A stretch of 21,966 nucleotides of DNA from Brachyspira sp949287565 (GCF_036997615.1 NZ_JAWLQA010000052.1), one strand, 5' to 3'. Positions 1-6,043 are shown, numbered from the stretch's first letter. A program made the numbers and translations. The notes: generated by a model from the sequence alone, not told the origin.

Positions 1-699
1 TCTGGAAATATTTTATATGAAAACAATTCTATACCAAAAGCATTTATCAACTGCTCTTATGTAGATTCTGTTATAAGATCCCAAGGAGCACCATTCATTA
101 TGCCGATTACAGAAGATAAAGAAATTATCAAAAAAATGGTTGAAAATGTTGATGGTATAATAATGACAGGCGGAGTTGATGTTCATCCATTTAGATTTGA
201 TGAAGAACCTATAGAAAAAATAGGAACTATTTCAGCAGAGAGAGATGAATTCGATTTTACATTAATGAAATATGCAGTTGAAATGAATAAACCGATATTT
301 GGTATATGCCGCGGAATACAAGTTATCAATGTTTATTTCGGAGGCACTTTAATACAGGATATACCAAGCCAAAGAAATACTAATATACTTCATAGTCAAA
401 CCGCAGAATACCATACGGCTACACATAAAATTCAAATAGTAAAAGACAGCATAATTTATGATATGTTGGGAGAAACAGCTGAAGTAAATAGTTTTCATCA
501 TCAGGCTGTTGATAAAGTAGCAAAAGATTTCAAAGTAACTGCTACTGCTAAAGATGGAATAATAGAAGCTATAGAATATAAGAAAAAAGATTCTTTTATT
601 CTAGGAGTACAATGGCACCCTGAATTAATGAGTTCAAGAATAATAAAGATGCAGAATATATTTGATATGTTTGTAGAAGTTTGTAATTCAAGAAAATAA
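1..699 (+). CDS. Gamma-glutamyl-GABA hydrolase-like peptidase C26 (5' partial)
   Basis: The reading frame is open from base 1, so the N-terminus lies outside the window and 232 residues are visible. An ATG at 100 is internal, because the upstream residues read as the usual start of this fold. The visible part has the class I glutamine amidotransferase fold: GGVDVHP, the nucleophile elbow FGICRGIQ (Cys about visible residue 103), SFHHQAV, and QWHPE, which supplies the catalytic His and Glu (about 206 and 208). These are signatures of the C26 family, cytoplasmic hydrolases that cleave gamma-glutamyl bonds, as PuuD does in putrescine degradation. The true substrate cannot be told from sequence and no putrescine-pathway genes are nearby. 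The gene is convergent with the next one, with only two bases between the stop codons and no hairpin terminator between them. Confidence 0.9.
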   Translation, partial: SGNILYENNSIPKAFINCSYVDSVIRSQGAPFIMPITEDKEIIKKMVENVDGIIMTGGVDVHPFRFDEEPIEKIGTISAERDEFDFTLMKYAVEMNKPIFGICRGIQVINVYFGGTLIQDIPSQRNTNILHSQTAEYHTATHKIQIVKDSIIYDMLGETAEVNSFHHQAVDKVAKDFKVTATAKDGIIEAIEYKKKDSFILGVQWHPELMSSRIIKMQNIFDMFVEVCNSRK

Positions 700-701
700 T
701 T

Positions 702-1559
702 TTATATTATTCTATATGTAATCATAGCATTCATATCGAAATACAAAGTTGCAGAAAATTCCGGATGTCCTAAATACTGACCTATTCTCAAATTTACTTC
801 AGTATATATTCTATTTATGAACTCATACTGAAAATGAGCATAAGCCCCTATTGAATGCCATAATTGTTTGGTATTATTCATATAAGCAAGCATGTAATTA
901 ATACCAACAGTTAATGGCATTAAATCAAAAAGAATCATAGAATCAAGTTTATATGATATATCATTCTGATCCCTAATCAAAAGCAAATCATAATCCAAAT
1001 GATATTTTCCAAACATATTATAAGCATATTTAAAAGTAAGCCCTGCCTGCAAAATCAATCCTCTGCCTTCAAATAAAGATCTAAAAAGACTTACTTTAAA
1101 TGTAGGCGTTACTTCAGCTTCAAATGATAAATTAGAAGTTTTAGGAGCCTTGGCTATACCATTAGTACCAAATTCATCTTGAGGACTATTAAAATTTACA
1201 AATCCTCTTTTAGCATAGGAAAGATAATAATTAAGCATAGAAACTCTAGCATCTATATTAAAATACTCAGAAATAGAGCTATTCACAAATATTGTAAGCC
1301 TATTCATTTCAGCACTAATATGATCGCTTATACCTAGATCTGTTTTTATGCCTTCCCAAATATAACCCGGAAATACATCAGAAATAAATCTGTAAAAAAG
1401 CATAATTTTTCCGCCGCCATCTAAATATGGACTGAAGCGTCCATTTAAATCTGCCCCTATATAAAGACCAGCCTGAAGATTAGTTTGAGCACTTAAAGGC
1501 TTAATTATTATTAATGCATATATAATTGTAAAAATAAATAAAAATTTTATTAACTTCAT
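702..1559 (-). CDS. Secreted, probably outer-membrane beta-barrel protein, unknown function
   Basis: The 285-residue product has a signal peptide (Lys-rich start, long hydrophobic core, LSAQ cleavage region near residue 24). The rest alternates polar and hydrophobic residues, with many Gly, Tyr and Phe and no internal membrane helix, as in spirochaete outer-membrane beta-barrels. I do not recognise a named family. The ATG at 1559 has no clear Shine-Dalgarno site. Two TATAAT-like -10 boxes lie upstream on the minus strand (1583-1588 and 1598-1603), without a good -35. The recA terminator separates it from recA, so it probably has its own transcript. Function is unknown; porin or surface antigen are guesses. 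Confidence 0.7.
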   Translation of the reverse strand: MKLIKFLFIFTIIYALIIIKPLSAQTNLQAGLYIGADLNGRFSPYLDGGGKIMLFYRFISDVFPGYIWEGIKTDLGISDHISAEMNRLTIFVNSSISEYFNIDARVSMLNYYLSYAKRGFVNFNSPQDEFGTNGIAKAPKTSNLSFEAEVTPTFKVSLFRSLFEGRGLILQAGLTFKYAYNMFGKYHLDYDLLLIRDQNDISYKLDSMILFDLMPLTVGINYMLAYMNNTKQLWHSIGAYAHFQYEFINRIYTEVNLRIGQYLGHPEFSATLYFDMNAMITYRII

Positions 1560-1654
1560 TCAAAATATTCAAAACATTCAATATTATAGTTTTAGTATTA
1601 TAACATTTTATAAAAATATGTATATACTAATAATATAACTATATTATTAAACAA

Positions 1655-1693
1655 AAATAAAAAAGGAGCTAATTTTATAAAAAAGCTCCTTTT
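1655..1693 (-). terminator. Rho-independent terminator downstream of recA
   Basis: A 10-bp perfect stem (1661-1670 with 1684-1693; minus-strand arm AAAAGGAGCT) and a 13-base loop are followed on the minus strand by a long T-rich tract. It lies 27 bases past the recA stop codon and separates recA from the downstream gene. Confidence 0.88.
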
Positions 1694-1719
1694 ATAGATA
1701 TATTATATAAAAATATAAA

Positions 1720-3000
1720 TTAATTTTTTACAGGTGTTACAATAGTATCCTCAAAATCATTATCGCTGTAAGTTTCATCATCGGAATATGCTTCTTCTGC
1801 ACTCATTAAAAGATTAGCTTCTTCTTCATCTTCAGCCTTTTTAGATTTTTTCTTTGAAGATGCAGCCTCATTATTTTCATCATCATTATTTTCTTTTACT
1901 GCTTCTTTAGCACCGCCGTTTTTTTGTTCTTCTAAATATTCAGCAAGTTTCTCTTTTACCTTATCAGCTCCTCCCATATTTAATGTTTCTCTTATTTGTA
2001 TTTCAAGTTCCATACGCATTTTAGGATCTGATGCAAGTAATTCTCTTACCTTCTCCTTACCCTGTGCAATCTGTTCTCCATTATAATAGAACCAAGCACC
2101 GCTTCTTGTAATGATTTTCGCTTCCATTGCCAAGTCTATCAAAAGTCCTTCAGATGATATACCCTTACCGAATATTATCTCTAAATTAACTACTTTAAAT
2201 GGTGATGATAATTTATTTTTTACAACTTTTATTTTTACTTTATGTCCTATAGTATCATCGCCTTTTTTAATCCATTCAGTTCTTCTTATATCAAGTCTTA
2301 CAGAAGAATAGAATTTTAAAGCCTTACCGCCTGTAGTAGTTTCAGTAGGACCAGCACCGTAACCAGTAGTAGCAATATTTTGTCTTAATTGGTTAATGAA
2401 TATTACGGCAGTATTAGTATTGCTTATTATAGCAGTAAGTTTTCTCAAAGCATGGCTCATAAGTCTAGCCTGTAAAGCAATATGAGCATCTCCTATATCT
2501 CCTGCAAGTTCAGCCTTTGAAACCAATGCTGCAACAGAGTCCACAACAACAATATCAAAAGCAGTAGAAGAAACAACTTTTTCTAATATCTCAAGTGCTT
2601 CTTCTCCGCTGTTAGGCTGAGAAATATATAAATTATCTATATCTACACCCAAAGCACTAGCATATACAGGATCAAGAGCATGTTCAGCATCTATAAAAGC
2701 AGCATAACCTCCAGCCTTTTGAGCTTCAGCTATGATATGCAAAGTTAATGTAGTTTTACCAGAAGCCTCATGTCCGTAAATCTCTATTATTCTTCCGCGA
2801 GGTACTCCTCCTACTCCCAAGGCATGGTCAAGTGTCAATGCCCCAGTAGATATAACATCAACATTAACAGTTTTATTACTTCCTAGTCTCATAAAAGATC
2901 CAGGACCATATTTTTTATTTATCTGATCGGTAATGGCTTCAATAGCTTCACTCTTACCGTCTTTTTTTACTTCAGCAGTTTCTTTCTTTTTAGTAGCCAT
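1720..3000 (-). CDS. recA: Recombinase RecA, with altered L2 loop and acidic tail
   Basis: RecA polymerises on single-stranded DNA and drives ATP-dependent strand exchange and the SOS co-protease reaction. Visible landmarks are Walker A GHEASGKTT (residues 76-84), the catalytic-Glu region AFIDAEHALDP (Glu106), Walker B IVVVDSVAALV, and the C-terminal core motif ETTTGGKALKFYSSVRLDIRR. Three features are odd. The P-loop has His where most RecAs have Pro (GPESSGKTT). The L2 DNA-binding loop between INQLRQ and ETTTGG is three residues longer than in E. coli RecA. The protein has 426 residues rather than about 350, ending in a low-complexity tail rich in Asp, Glu, Lys and Asn from about residue 360. 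The start is well supported: AGGAGA at 3011-3016 sits 10 bases upstream. The gene has its own promoter and terminator and is probably monocistronic. Confidence 0.98.
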   Translation of the reverse strand: MATKKKETAEVKKDGKSEAIEAITDQINKKYGPGSFMRLGSNKTVNVDVISTGALTLDHALGVGGVPRGRIIEIYGHEASGKTTLTLHIIAEAQKAGGYAAFIDAEHALDPVYASALGVDIDNLYISQPNSGEEALEILEKVVSSTAFDIVVVDSVAALVSKAELAGDIGDAHIALQARLMSHALRKLTAIISNTNTAVIFINQLRQNIATTGYGAGPTETTTGGKALKFYSSVRLDIRRTEWIKKGDDTIGHKVKIKVVKNKLSSPFKVVNLEIIFGKGISSEGLLIDLAMEAKIITRSGAWFYYNGEQIAQGKEKVRELLASDPKMRMELEIQIRETLNMGGADKVKEKLAEYLEEQKNGGAKEAVKENNDDENNEAASSKKKSKKAEDEEEANLLMSAEEAYSDDETYSDNDFEDTIVTPVKN

Positions 3001-3020
3001 ATTTTAAAACTCTCCTAAAA

Positions 3021-3055
3021 ACAATATAATAATACATTGTATAAAAATACATTGT
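3021..3055. promoter_or_regulatory. Candidate operator: repeated ACAAT half-sites over the recA promoter
   Basis: On the plus strand the nonamer ATACATTGT occurs at 3032-3040 and 3047-3055, a 15-bp period. A third, inverted half-site ACAATATAAT (3021-3030) forms with the first copy a 20-bp imperfect palindrome, 8 of 10 positions matching. One copy covers the -10 box and another lies in the -35/-10 spacer. This geometry suits a repressor, perhaps the damage-response regulator, but that is inference; it is not a known LexA box that I recognise. Confidence 0.4.
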
Positions 3056-3064
3056 TTTTGTCAA
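3036..3064 (-). promoter_or_regulatory. recA promoter
   Basis: On the minus strand TTGACA (3064-3059), a 17-base spacer and TACAAT (3041-3036) form a near-consensus housekeeping sigma promoter. The predicted start of transcription is near 3029, giving a leader of about 29 bases that contains the AGGAGA ribosome binding site. Confidence 0.85.
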
Positions 3065-3129
3065 GATATTAACAAGTAAAAATATAAAAAAATAATTAAA
3101 ATAGGATTTATAAAAGGAATTAATAAAAA

Positions 3130-3235
3130 GCCCCTTATAACAGGAGAACTAGCACCCAGTTGGGTTGACTTACCGTTGCTTCCTTCCGAACCTGGCGGAT
3201 TCATCATCAACTGCCGTAGAGCCCCGTTATAAGAG
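3130..3235 (-). ncRNA. ffs: Signal recognition particle RNA, small bacterial (4.5S) type
   Basis: The minus strand contains the domain IV hallmark CAGGTTCGGAAGGAAGCAA with its GGAA tetraloop and the asymmetric loop bound by Ffh. The ends pair (CTTATAAC near 3233-3226 with GTTATAAG near 3141-3134). At about 105 nt it is the small SRP RNA without an Alu domain. A T-run follows at about 3125-3129 and probably marks the 3' end. The RNA scaffolds Ffh for co-translational targeting of membrane and secreted proteins. It lies directly downstream of two tRNAs and is probably co-transcribed with them. Exact ends are approximate. Confidence 0.95.
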
Positions 3236-3262
3236 ATGTAAAAAATAAAAAGAACATGTATA

Positions 3263-3348
3263 CGGAAAGAGTGGGATTCGAACCCACGGTGCGGTTAAGC
3301 ACACACGACTTCCAATCGTGCTCCTTCGGCCAACTCGGACATCTTTCC
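3263..3348 (-). tRNA. tRNA-Ser (anticodon GGA)
   Basis: The minus strand folds as a class II tRNA: acceptor GGAAAGA/TCTTTCC, anticodon stem CACGA/TCGTG with loop TTGGAAG (anticodon GGA, reading UCC and UCU), a long variable arm (GTGC TTAACC GCAC) as expected for Ser, and T-arm GTGGGTTCGAATCCCAC. The discriminator base is G. CCA is not encoded. It lies 11 bases downstream of the tRNA-Arg gene. Confidence 0.97.
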
Positions 3349-3359
3349 TAATACAGCAA

Positions 3360-3433
3360 CGTGCCTGAGAAGATTTGAACTTCCAACCTTCAGAACCGCA
3401 ATCTGATGCTCTATCCAATTGAGCTACAGGCAC
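3360..3433 (-). tRNA. tRNA-Arg (anticodon GCG)
   Basis: The minus strand folds as a standard 74-nt tRNA: acceptor GTGCCTG/CAGGCAC with discriminator G, D-stem GCTC/GAGC, anticodon stem TCAGA/TCTGA with loop TTGCGGT (bases 34-36 GCG), and T-stem GGAAG/CTTCT with one G-U pair. A20 in the D-loop (TTGGATA) and C35 are arginine identity elements. The anticodon GCG is unusual: the CGU/CGC codons are normally read in bacteria by tRNA-Arg(ACG), whose A34 is edited to inosine by TadA. CCA is not encoded. Confidence 0.95.
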
Positions 3434-3452
3434 ATAAGTTTTTAGTCTAAAA

Positions 3453-3481
3453 ATTATAACATAGTTGATATTTTTTTGCAA
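3453..3481 (-). promoter_or_regulatory. Promoter of the tRNA-Arg / tRNA-Ser / SRP RNA operon
   Basis: On the minus strand TTGCAA (3481-3476), a 17-base spacer and TATAAT (3458-3453) precede the tRNA-Arg 5' end by about 20 bases. No other convincing promoter or terminator separates the three RNA genes, so one transcript for all three is likely. Confidence 0.85.
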
Positions 3482-3508
3482 ATTTTAATTACAATATAAT
3501 ATATAAAG

Positions 3509-3536
3509 TTGACTTATTAAATTATCTGTATATAAT
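3509..3536 (+). promoter_or_regulatory. Promoter of the TM2 / lipoprotein / zinc-ribbon gene cluster
   Basis: TTGACT (3509-3514), a 16-base spacer and TATAAT (3531-3536) form a near-consensus plus-strand promoter. It is divergent from the tRNA promoter. Predicted transcription starts near 3543, which leaves an unusually long leader of about 228 bases before the ATG at 3771. Confidence 0.7.
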
Positions 3537-3543
3537 AAATATT

Positions 3544-3600
3544 ATGGTTAAAGCAATTCAATTAATTATAATAAATAATCGCATCGCATCGCATCGCTAA
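3544..3600 (+). CDS. Possible 18-codon leader ORF spanning a GCATC repeat
   Basis: An ATG at 3544 falls almost exactly at the predicted transcription start of the 3509-3536 promoter and opens an 18-codon frame (MVKAIQLIIINNRIASHR) ending in TAA at 3600. It would need leaderless initiation, as there is no Shine-Dalgarno site. The 3' third runs through the pentanucleotide repeat, so a change in copy number would shift its frame and remove this stop. Translation is unproven and it may simply be leader RNA. Confidence 0.22.
   Translation: MVKAIQLIIINNRIASHR
3578..3597. repeat. Short tandem repeat, unit GCATC, about four copies
   Basis: Three full GCATC units (3581-3595) are flanked by partial copies (ATC before, GC after). 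The repeat is strikingly GC-rich for this sequence and lies in the leader between the promoter at 3509-3536 and the gene starting at 3771. Short tandem repeats of this kind can change length by slippage. Confidence 0.8.
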
Positions 3601-3673
3601 TTTTATATAAAAAATATATTTATAATAATACAAAAAATATATCCTATAAAGAATCTGTAATTTTATTTATCAA

Positions 3674-3707
3674 AAATATTATGTTTACTTTTAAACATAC
3701 AATATTT
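3674..3707. other. Leader hairpin upstream of the TM2 gene
   Basis: ATGTTTA (3681-3687) pairs with TAAACAT (3692-3698) around a CTTT loop. AAATATT (3674-3680) pairs with AATATTT (3701-3707) after a two-base bulge, giving 14 bp in total. No T-run follows on the plus strand, so it is not a standard terminator there. It sits 64 bases before the start codon and could affect leader stability or translation. The remainder of the 3434-3770 gap is plain AT-rich sequence. Confidence 0.45.
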
Positions 3708-3770
3708 AATACATCAGCTATGTATATAAATTTATTTTATATAAATCAAAATAATTTCAAGGAGTTTAAA

Positions 3771-4109
3771 ATGTTAGAAGAAAATAACAGCCAATCAAAT
3801 CAAACAATTATATCTAGGAATACAGATGAAAAATTCTGCAGTTTCTGCGGTAAAATCATTAATAAAGATGATGAAATCTGTTCTCATTGCGGAGCAAGAC
3901 AAATGATGTATCCTGCCAAAAAATGGAGTACGCTTTTACTCTTATGTATATTTCTACCTACCACACATCGATTCTATGCAGGAAAGCCAATAACTGCAAT
4001 ACTATTTATGATAACAGGAGGAGGTGCAGGTATATGGTGGATAATAGACATTATTATGATTTTAACAAAAAATTTTAAAGACTCTCAAGGAAGAAAAATA
4101 ACATCATAA
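3771..4109 (+). CDS. Zinc-ribbon TM2-domain membrane protein
   Basis: The ATG at 3771 was chosen because AAGGAG lies just upstream; an in-frame ATG at 3681 has no ribosome binding site. The 112-residue product starts with a zinc ribbon (CSFCG about residues 23-27, CSHCG about 39-43), a four-Cys site of the zinc_ribbon_2 kind. It is followed by a TM2 domain: two transmembrane helices around a short polar turn, with HRFYAG, GGGAGIWWIIDIIMI and a C-terminal NFKDSQG. TM2 proteins are inner-membrane proteins of unknown molecular function, and pairing with a zinc ribbon is common in bacteria. It is the first gene of a likely three-gene operon whose last gene also encodes a zinc ribbon joined to membrane helices. 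Confidence 0.87.
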   Translation: MLEENNSQSNQTIISRNTDEKFCSFCGKIINKDDEICSHCGARQMMYPAKKWSTLLLLCIFLPTTHRFYAGKPITAILFMITGGGAGIWWIIDIIMILTKNFKDSQGRKITS

Positions 4110-4165
4110 ATTAATATGGTTTGTATATGCAGCAAATATATATGCAAGCCTAGAGGAAACTAAAA

Positions 4166-4642
4166 ATGAAAAAATTATTAATTATAATGATAATAATACA
4201 ATGTCTTTTAGTATCATGTTATGACACAGCAGAAAAAAGAACAGAAAAATGGATAGATAAAGTATCAGGAAAAGCATACAGCTATGAAGAAGGCAATGAA
4301 AAAATTTGGATTGGATTTTCAGATTATAATTTTGTAATTCAGTCCTTGGAAGATGAAAATAATTTATGGGGAGCAATAGCTAATGGATTAGTTTTTATAG
4401 GAACAGCTGCGGCTACTCAATATTTAGAATCTCCAAAAAAAGATACAGCCTTATTTAAATTTGCAGATTCATATATGTATTTTGAAATTAAAAATGATAC
4501 TATAACCAGCTATTCATCGGATACAACAAATAATATTACAAAAAGTACAAACATAATAATATTTAAATATGACGATGAAATAACAAAAAAATATGTTACA
4601 AATTTGATGGAAATAAATGATTATTTTGCAACTAATGAGTAA
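4166..4642 (+). CDS. Small lipoprotein, unknown function
   Basis: The 158-residue product begins with a lipoprotein signal ending in lipobox LVSC (lipidated Cys about residue 18). The mature part has no family I recognise. It carries a hydrophobic Ala/Gly-rich stretch (GAIANGLVFIGTAAATQYLE, about residues 71-90) that might be a membrane-associated helix, flanked by beta-rich polar sequence. AGAGGAA lies just before the ATG. A weak hairpin occupies the gap to the upstream TM2 gene (4121-4147), and the downstream gene starts 25 bases after the stop, so an operon is likely. Confidence 0.75.
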   Translation: MKKLLIIMIIIQCLLVSCYDTAEKRTEKWIDKVSGKAYSYEEGNEKIWIGFSDYNFVIQSLEDENNLWGAIANGLVFIGTAAATQYLESPKKDTALFKFADSYMYFEIKNDTITSYSSDTTNNITKSTNIIIFKYDDEITKKYVTNLMEINDYFATNE

Positions 4643-4667
4643 TATATTTTCATAAAAAGGAAAACAA

Positions 4668-5051
4668 ATGAAAAAACTTATAGAAAGAATTAAAATATTT
4701 TGGAGTATGTATATAGTATTATTCATAATATTCTGCATAGGTTCCATGATAATTATGGGTAAAATAAATAAAGAGGCAGTATCAATACCAATTATTATTA
4801 TAATAGCCATTGCCTTTATAATAATATCAATATTATCTATTACATCATCTCAAGACGGTCAATTATTTAGTATACTCTACAAATCAAGCAGAATTACCAG
4901 ATATATAATGAGCATATTTACAGAAGCATATAGAAGATACGGAGTTGTAACTAAAGATAAAAGATTAATATGTTCAAAATGCGGACTTACTTATCCAAGA
5001 ACTCACTCATCTAAATGCGACAGATGCGGAGGAAGTTTACATTGGAATTGA
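4668..5051 (+). CDS. Membrane protein with C-terminal zinc ribbon
   Basis: The 127-residue product has two transmembrane helices (about 11-31 and 39-58), then a polar linker and a C-terminal four-Cys zinc ribbon: CSKCG near residue 104 and CDRCG near residue 118. AAGGAAAA lies 5 to 10 bases before the ATG. The architecture mirrors the first gene of the cluster with the order reversed, membrane part first and ribbon last. Function is unknown. The zinc ribbon probably faces the cytoplasm and could bind a protein or nucleic acid partner; this is inference. Confidence 0.75.
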   Translation: MKKLIERIKIFWSMYIVLFIIFCIGSMIIMGKINKEAVSIPIIIIIAIAFIIISILSITSSQDGQLFSILYKSSRITRYIMSIFTEAYRRYGVVTKDKRLICSKCGLTYPRTHSSKCDRCGGSLHWN

Positions 5052-5106
5052 TATATTTTTATATAATATAAGATAATTAATAATCTATAAAATCAATCAT
5101 ATTAAG

Positions 5107-5136
5107 TTAGAGCTGTATATTTTTATGCGGCTCTAA
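5107..5136. other. Intergenic hairpin after the zinc-ribbon gene
   Basis: TTAGAGC (5107-5113) pairs with GCTCTAA (5130-5136) around a 16-base loop, 55 bases past the stop codon at 5051. Neither strand shows a clean T-run, so terminator activity is uncertain. It probably marks the end of the 3771-5051 transcript. Confidence 0.4.
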
Positions 5137-5190
5137 TACTAAAAAATTGTATTAAATTGATAAACTATAATTTATAAGGAAATATTTTTT

Positions 5191-5871
5191 ATGGAAGAAT
5201 TAATAAAAATTCAAAATGAAATCAAAGAAATGGATAAACAAATCCTAGAAATTTGTAAAGAGAATAAAGAAATTGATAAACAATATACAGGTATGCAAAT
5301 ATATTTTAGCCCTTTAGTTATAAATCCTACAATAATGTTTTTAGGAATTAATACAGGAGCTGGTAATTTAAAATGGACAAACAAAAGAGCACAAAGATTT
5401 GAACCTTTAGATGAAATAGATTATATAAAATATGGATATAGATTTGCAATACAAAATAGAAAATTATTTGAAAGTATAGGAAGAATTGATTTATTAAAGA
5501 ATGCTTTCAAAACTAATTTATATTATATAGGAACTGAAAATCAAAAAAATATAAAAAAACTATTTACTAATCTTCAAAATATTACAGGTATTGACTATTA
5601 TAATAAATTTCATCAATATATAAAAATATTAATAAAAAATATAAAACCTCAAATATTAATTTGTGAAGGAAAATATGTATTTAATGTAATAAAATTAATA
5701 TACCAAATAGAAAATAAAAGTATAAGAAAAGTTGAAAATAGTCATATAGTAGTAACAAAATTACATAATATACATATAGTAGGATACAATAGATTTTCAA
5801 GCAGTATAATAAATAGAGAGATACTTGCAAAAGAATTAAAAAAATTAATAAATGATGTAGAAACCTATTAA
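5191..5871 (+). CDS. Unknown protein, possible uracil-DNA-glycosylase-like fold
   Basis: The 226-residue cytoplasmic protein starts with a charged, heptad-like helix (residues 1-32). The body contains IMFLGINTGAGN (about 49-60), KTNLYYIGTE, then IKPQILICEGKYVFNVI and a late GYNRFSSS. Order and spacing resemble the uracil-DNA glycosylase superfamily: a GINPG-like first motif, a central P-x-hydrophobic-G segment, and a final loop where the family has HPS. The match is to motif pattern only, and the catalytic Asn/Asp and the His loop are not convincing. AAGGA (5176-5180) precedes the ATG, and a TATAAT (5166-5171) lies just upstream without a good -35. It is flanked by the MITE-like repeat on its 3' side. 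Treat the fold call as a hypothesis. Confidence 0.6.
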   Translation: MEELIKIQNEIKEMDKQILEICKENKEIDKQYTGMQIYFSPLVINPTIMFLGINTGAGNLKWTNKRAQRFEPLDEIDYIKYGYRFAIQNRKLFESIGRIDLLKNAFKTNLYYIGTENQKNIKKLFTNLQNITGIDYYNKFHQYIKILIKNIKPQILICEGKYVFNVIKLIYQIENKSIRKVENSHIVVTKLHNIHIVGYNRFSSSIINREILAKELKKLINDVETY

Positions 5872-5881
5872 TAAATTATAA

Positions 5882-6043
5882 TAGACTTGTTTCATAAGTT
5901 CTTGACAAAGAAAATATTTTAATGTTATTTTTTTTATTGTTCTTTTTTCCACAGCAAAAAGAACAATAAAATGGAAATAAAACACTTAAAAAATAAAAAA
6001 TATATTAATAATTAAATTCTAAAATACTTTTGAAACAAGTTTA
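5882..6043. mobile_element. MITE-like inverted-repeat element, 162 bp, no coding capacity
   Basis: The ends are 18-bp imperfect inverted repeats, 5882-5899 (TAGACTTGTTTCATAAGT) and 6026-6043, matching at 16 of 18 positions. Both outer ends carry TA, which would fit a TA target duplication of the IS630/Tc1-mariner kind. Inside is a perfect 16-bp stem (5932-5947 with 5956-5971, arm TTTTATTGTTCTTTTT) with an 8-base loop. A TTGACA at 5902-5907 might act as an outward promoter element but has only a poor -10. No transposase is in the window. A regulatory or processing structure is the alternative. Confidence 0.5.

Noticed and set aside
2111..2311. Plus-strand ORF inside recA
   Set aside because: It is antisense to a well-conserved recA region with no ribosome binding site or promoter.
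3227..3481. 84-codon minus-strand ORF
   Set aside because: It runs through the SRP RNA end and both tRNA genes. Its peptide is an artefact of translating tRNA sequence.
3681..3770. N-terminal extension of the TM2 protein from an ATG at 3681
   Set aside because: That ATG has no ribosome binding site and lies inside a leader hairpin. The ATG at 3771 has AAGGAG at correct spacing.
5902..5930. Outward promoter within the inverted-repeat element
   Set aside because: TTGACA is present but the -10 at correct spacing (TTATTT) is poor and a strong hairpin follows, so it is not listed as a promoter.
5932..5971. Rho-independent terminator
   Set aside because: The 16-bp stem is perfect but A-rich sequence, not a T-run, follows on both strands.
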